Shown in pieces: positions 57,702-64,000 of a DNA stretch of 64,000 bases. The notes beneath the pieces are model-generated. The model had not been told where the DNA came from. It saw only the letters and a list, made by a program, of their open reading frames with translations, and did not search any database. The DNA is from Mycobacterium szulgai (GTDB lineage Bacteria > Actinomycetota > Actinomycetes > Mycobacteriales > Mycobacteriaceae). Numbering within the stretch: position 1 is the first letter of the stretch; every line of letters begins with the position of its first letter. A program made the translations under genes and the position numbers. Where the stretch lies: assembly GCF_002116635.1 (NCBI RefSeq), contig NZ_LQPW01000091.1, forward strand, positions 1-64,000, written 5' to 3'.

Positions 57702-58064
57702 GTGAGTCTTGCCCAGCGTCAGCGCGCCCGACCGCAGCCCTGCCGCTGGTGTGGCCGTGACGTGACCGACACGGGTATGGGCCGGCGTCGCCAGTACTGC
57801 CGGCAATCTTGCCGCCAGCGTGCCTACGAGCAACGGGCCATGATCACCCGCGGTGATGCCGCCGCCTTGCCCGCCGACGTGGTGGTGCTGTCGGCCGACG
57901 AGGCCGCCGACCTGTCAGATCGCGTCTACCAGGTGCGATGCGCGGCCGAGGATGTCGCGACCGCAATCGACGAAGGCGCCGGCGCGGCCGAACTGCGGCA
58001 ACTGTGCGACGAATTGATGAAGGCCGCCCGGGCCGCTGACGGCTGGCGGCGGGTGGGCGTCTAG
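57702..58064 (+). CDS. Small zinc-ribbon protein (Rv2049c-like)
   Basis: A 120-residue basic protein from GTG 57702 (VSLAQRQRARPQPCRWCGRD). Four Cys in the arrangement CRWC...YCRQSC suggest one zinc ribbon in the first 45 residues; the remainder is an acidic helical region (LSADEAADLSDRVYQVRCAA). Rv2049c occupies the equivalent position. A nucleic-acid or protein-binding role is possible; function unknown. It diverges from rbpA. Confidence 0.8.
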   Translation: MSLAQRQRARPQPCRWCGRDVTDTGMGRRRQYCRQSCRQRAYEQRAMITRGDAAALPADVVVLSADEAADLSDRVYQVRCAAEDVATAIDEGAGAAELRQLCDELMKAARAADGWRRVGV

Positions 58065-58360
58065 CCCGCGTCAGCCCGCCGGGGTTGGTGCTTTTTCGGG
58101 CTCTGAGCTGCACGTATCCGTCAAATGGCGGGTCGCCGGGTAAAGTCACGCCGTGGACGGCGTACCGAGTGGCCGTACCTCGGGCAGCCGGAAGTGTCGG
58201 ACGTTTTGAAATCCTGTCGGAGTTGGCGATACTCACCAGCGAGATCCTGGGTCGGGGCGCGGCACGAAAGTCGCTTCGTGCAGCAACGTCGGTGACTCGG
58301 CGAGAGCCGCATCCGGCGGTCGCAGACGACTAAGTAGGCGAGGATTGGGCAAGGTTAGTA

Positions 58361-64000
<5,640 letters not shown>

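Overview
The window reads as chromosomal DNA from a slow-growing, non-tuberculous Mycobacterium. The reasons are high G+C, the tail of a PE_PGRS gene at the left edge, a Pup-proteasome operon, pks12, and a gene order that follows Mycobacterium tuberculosis Rv2117 down to Rv2048c in reverse. The order is interrupted by lineage-specific gains and losses. All comparisons with M. tuberculosis are from memory; no search was run.

Region 1 (1-19 kb) holds a PE_PGRS tail, a DUF503 protein, lipoprotein LppK, the proteasomal ATPase Mpa, an unrecognised 605-residue protein directly behind mpa, two Rv2113/Rv2114-like genes, then dop-pup-prcB-prcA-pafA-pafB-pafC-tatA-tatC-helY and a Rv2091c-like membrane protein, all in one direction. 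Dop prepares Pup, PafA attaches it to proteins, Mpa unfolds them into the PrcAB core, PafBC controls DNA-damage genes, and TatAC exports folded proteins. A 57-bp tandem repeat lies immediately upstream of dop.

Region 2 (19-24 kb) has a 5'-3' exonuclease, the dipeptidase PepE and a large alpha/beta hydrolase.

Region 3 (23.6-31.7 kb, all minus strand) is the most unusual part. It is a type VII secretion-linked toxin locus: a WXG100-like protein, a frameshifted polymorphic toxin with its own WXG motif, three diverged immunity-like paralogs, an orphan toxin tip caught between two of them, a Gly/Met/Pro-rich protein, a small membrane protein and a large DUF5632/DUF5631-like protein. The layout parallels the esxF-esxE-cpnT-ift-Rv3901c-Rv3900c/Rv3899c operon, but with a different toxin domain and different immunity proteins. 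The toxin tip and immunity genes are visibly lower in G+C than their surroundings.

Region 4 (32-46 kb) has a secreted PI-PLC-like protein, an F420-dependent biliverdin reductase homolog, an SDR, and the cobalamin cluster cobL-cobM-cobK, cobI(J)-cobH-cobG and cobN. The class A beta-lactamase blaC overlaps cobK because sigC is missing from its usual place. A composite palindrome lies upstream of cobG.

Region 5 (45.8-49.7 kb) is an accessory operon (DUF1214 protein, sulfotransferase, TetR, SDR) with an A/T-rich palindrome at its head. Region 6 (49.7-64 kb) holds Rv2061c-like, DJ-1-like, secreted, dienelactone hydrolase, FxsA, amidohydrolase, unfused Lnt and Ppm1, RbpA (with an ECF-sigma-type promoter), a zinc-ribbon protein, and the first module of the mycoketide synthase pks12, which runs off the right edge.
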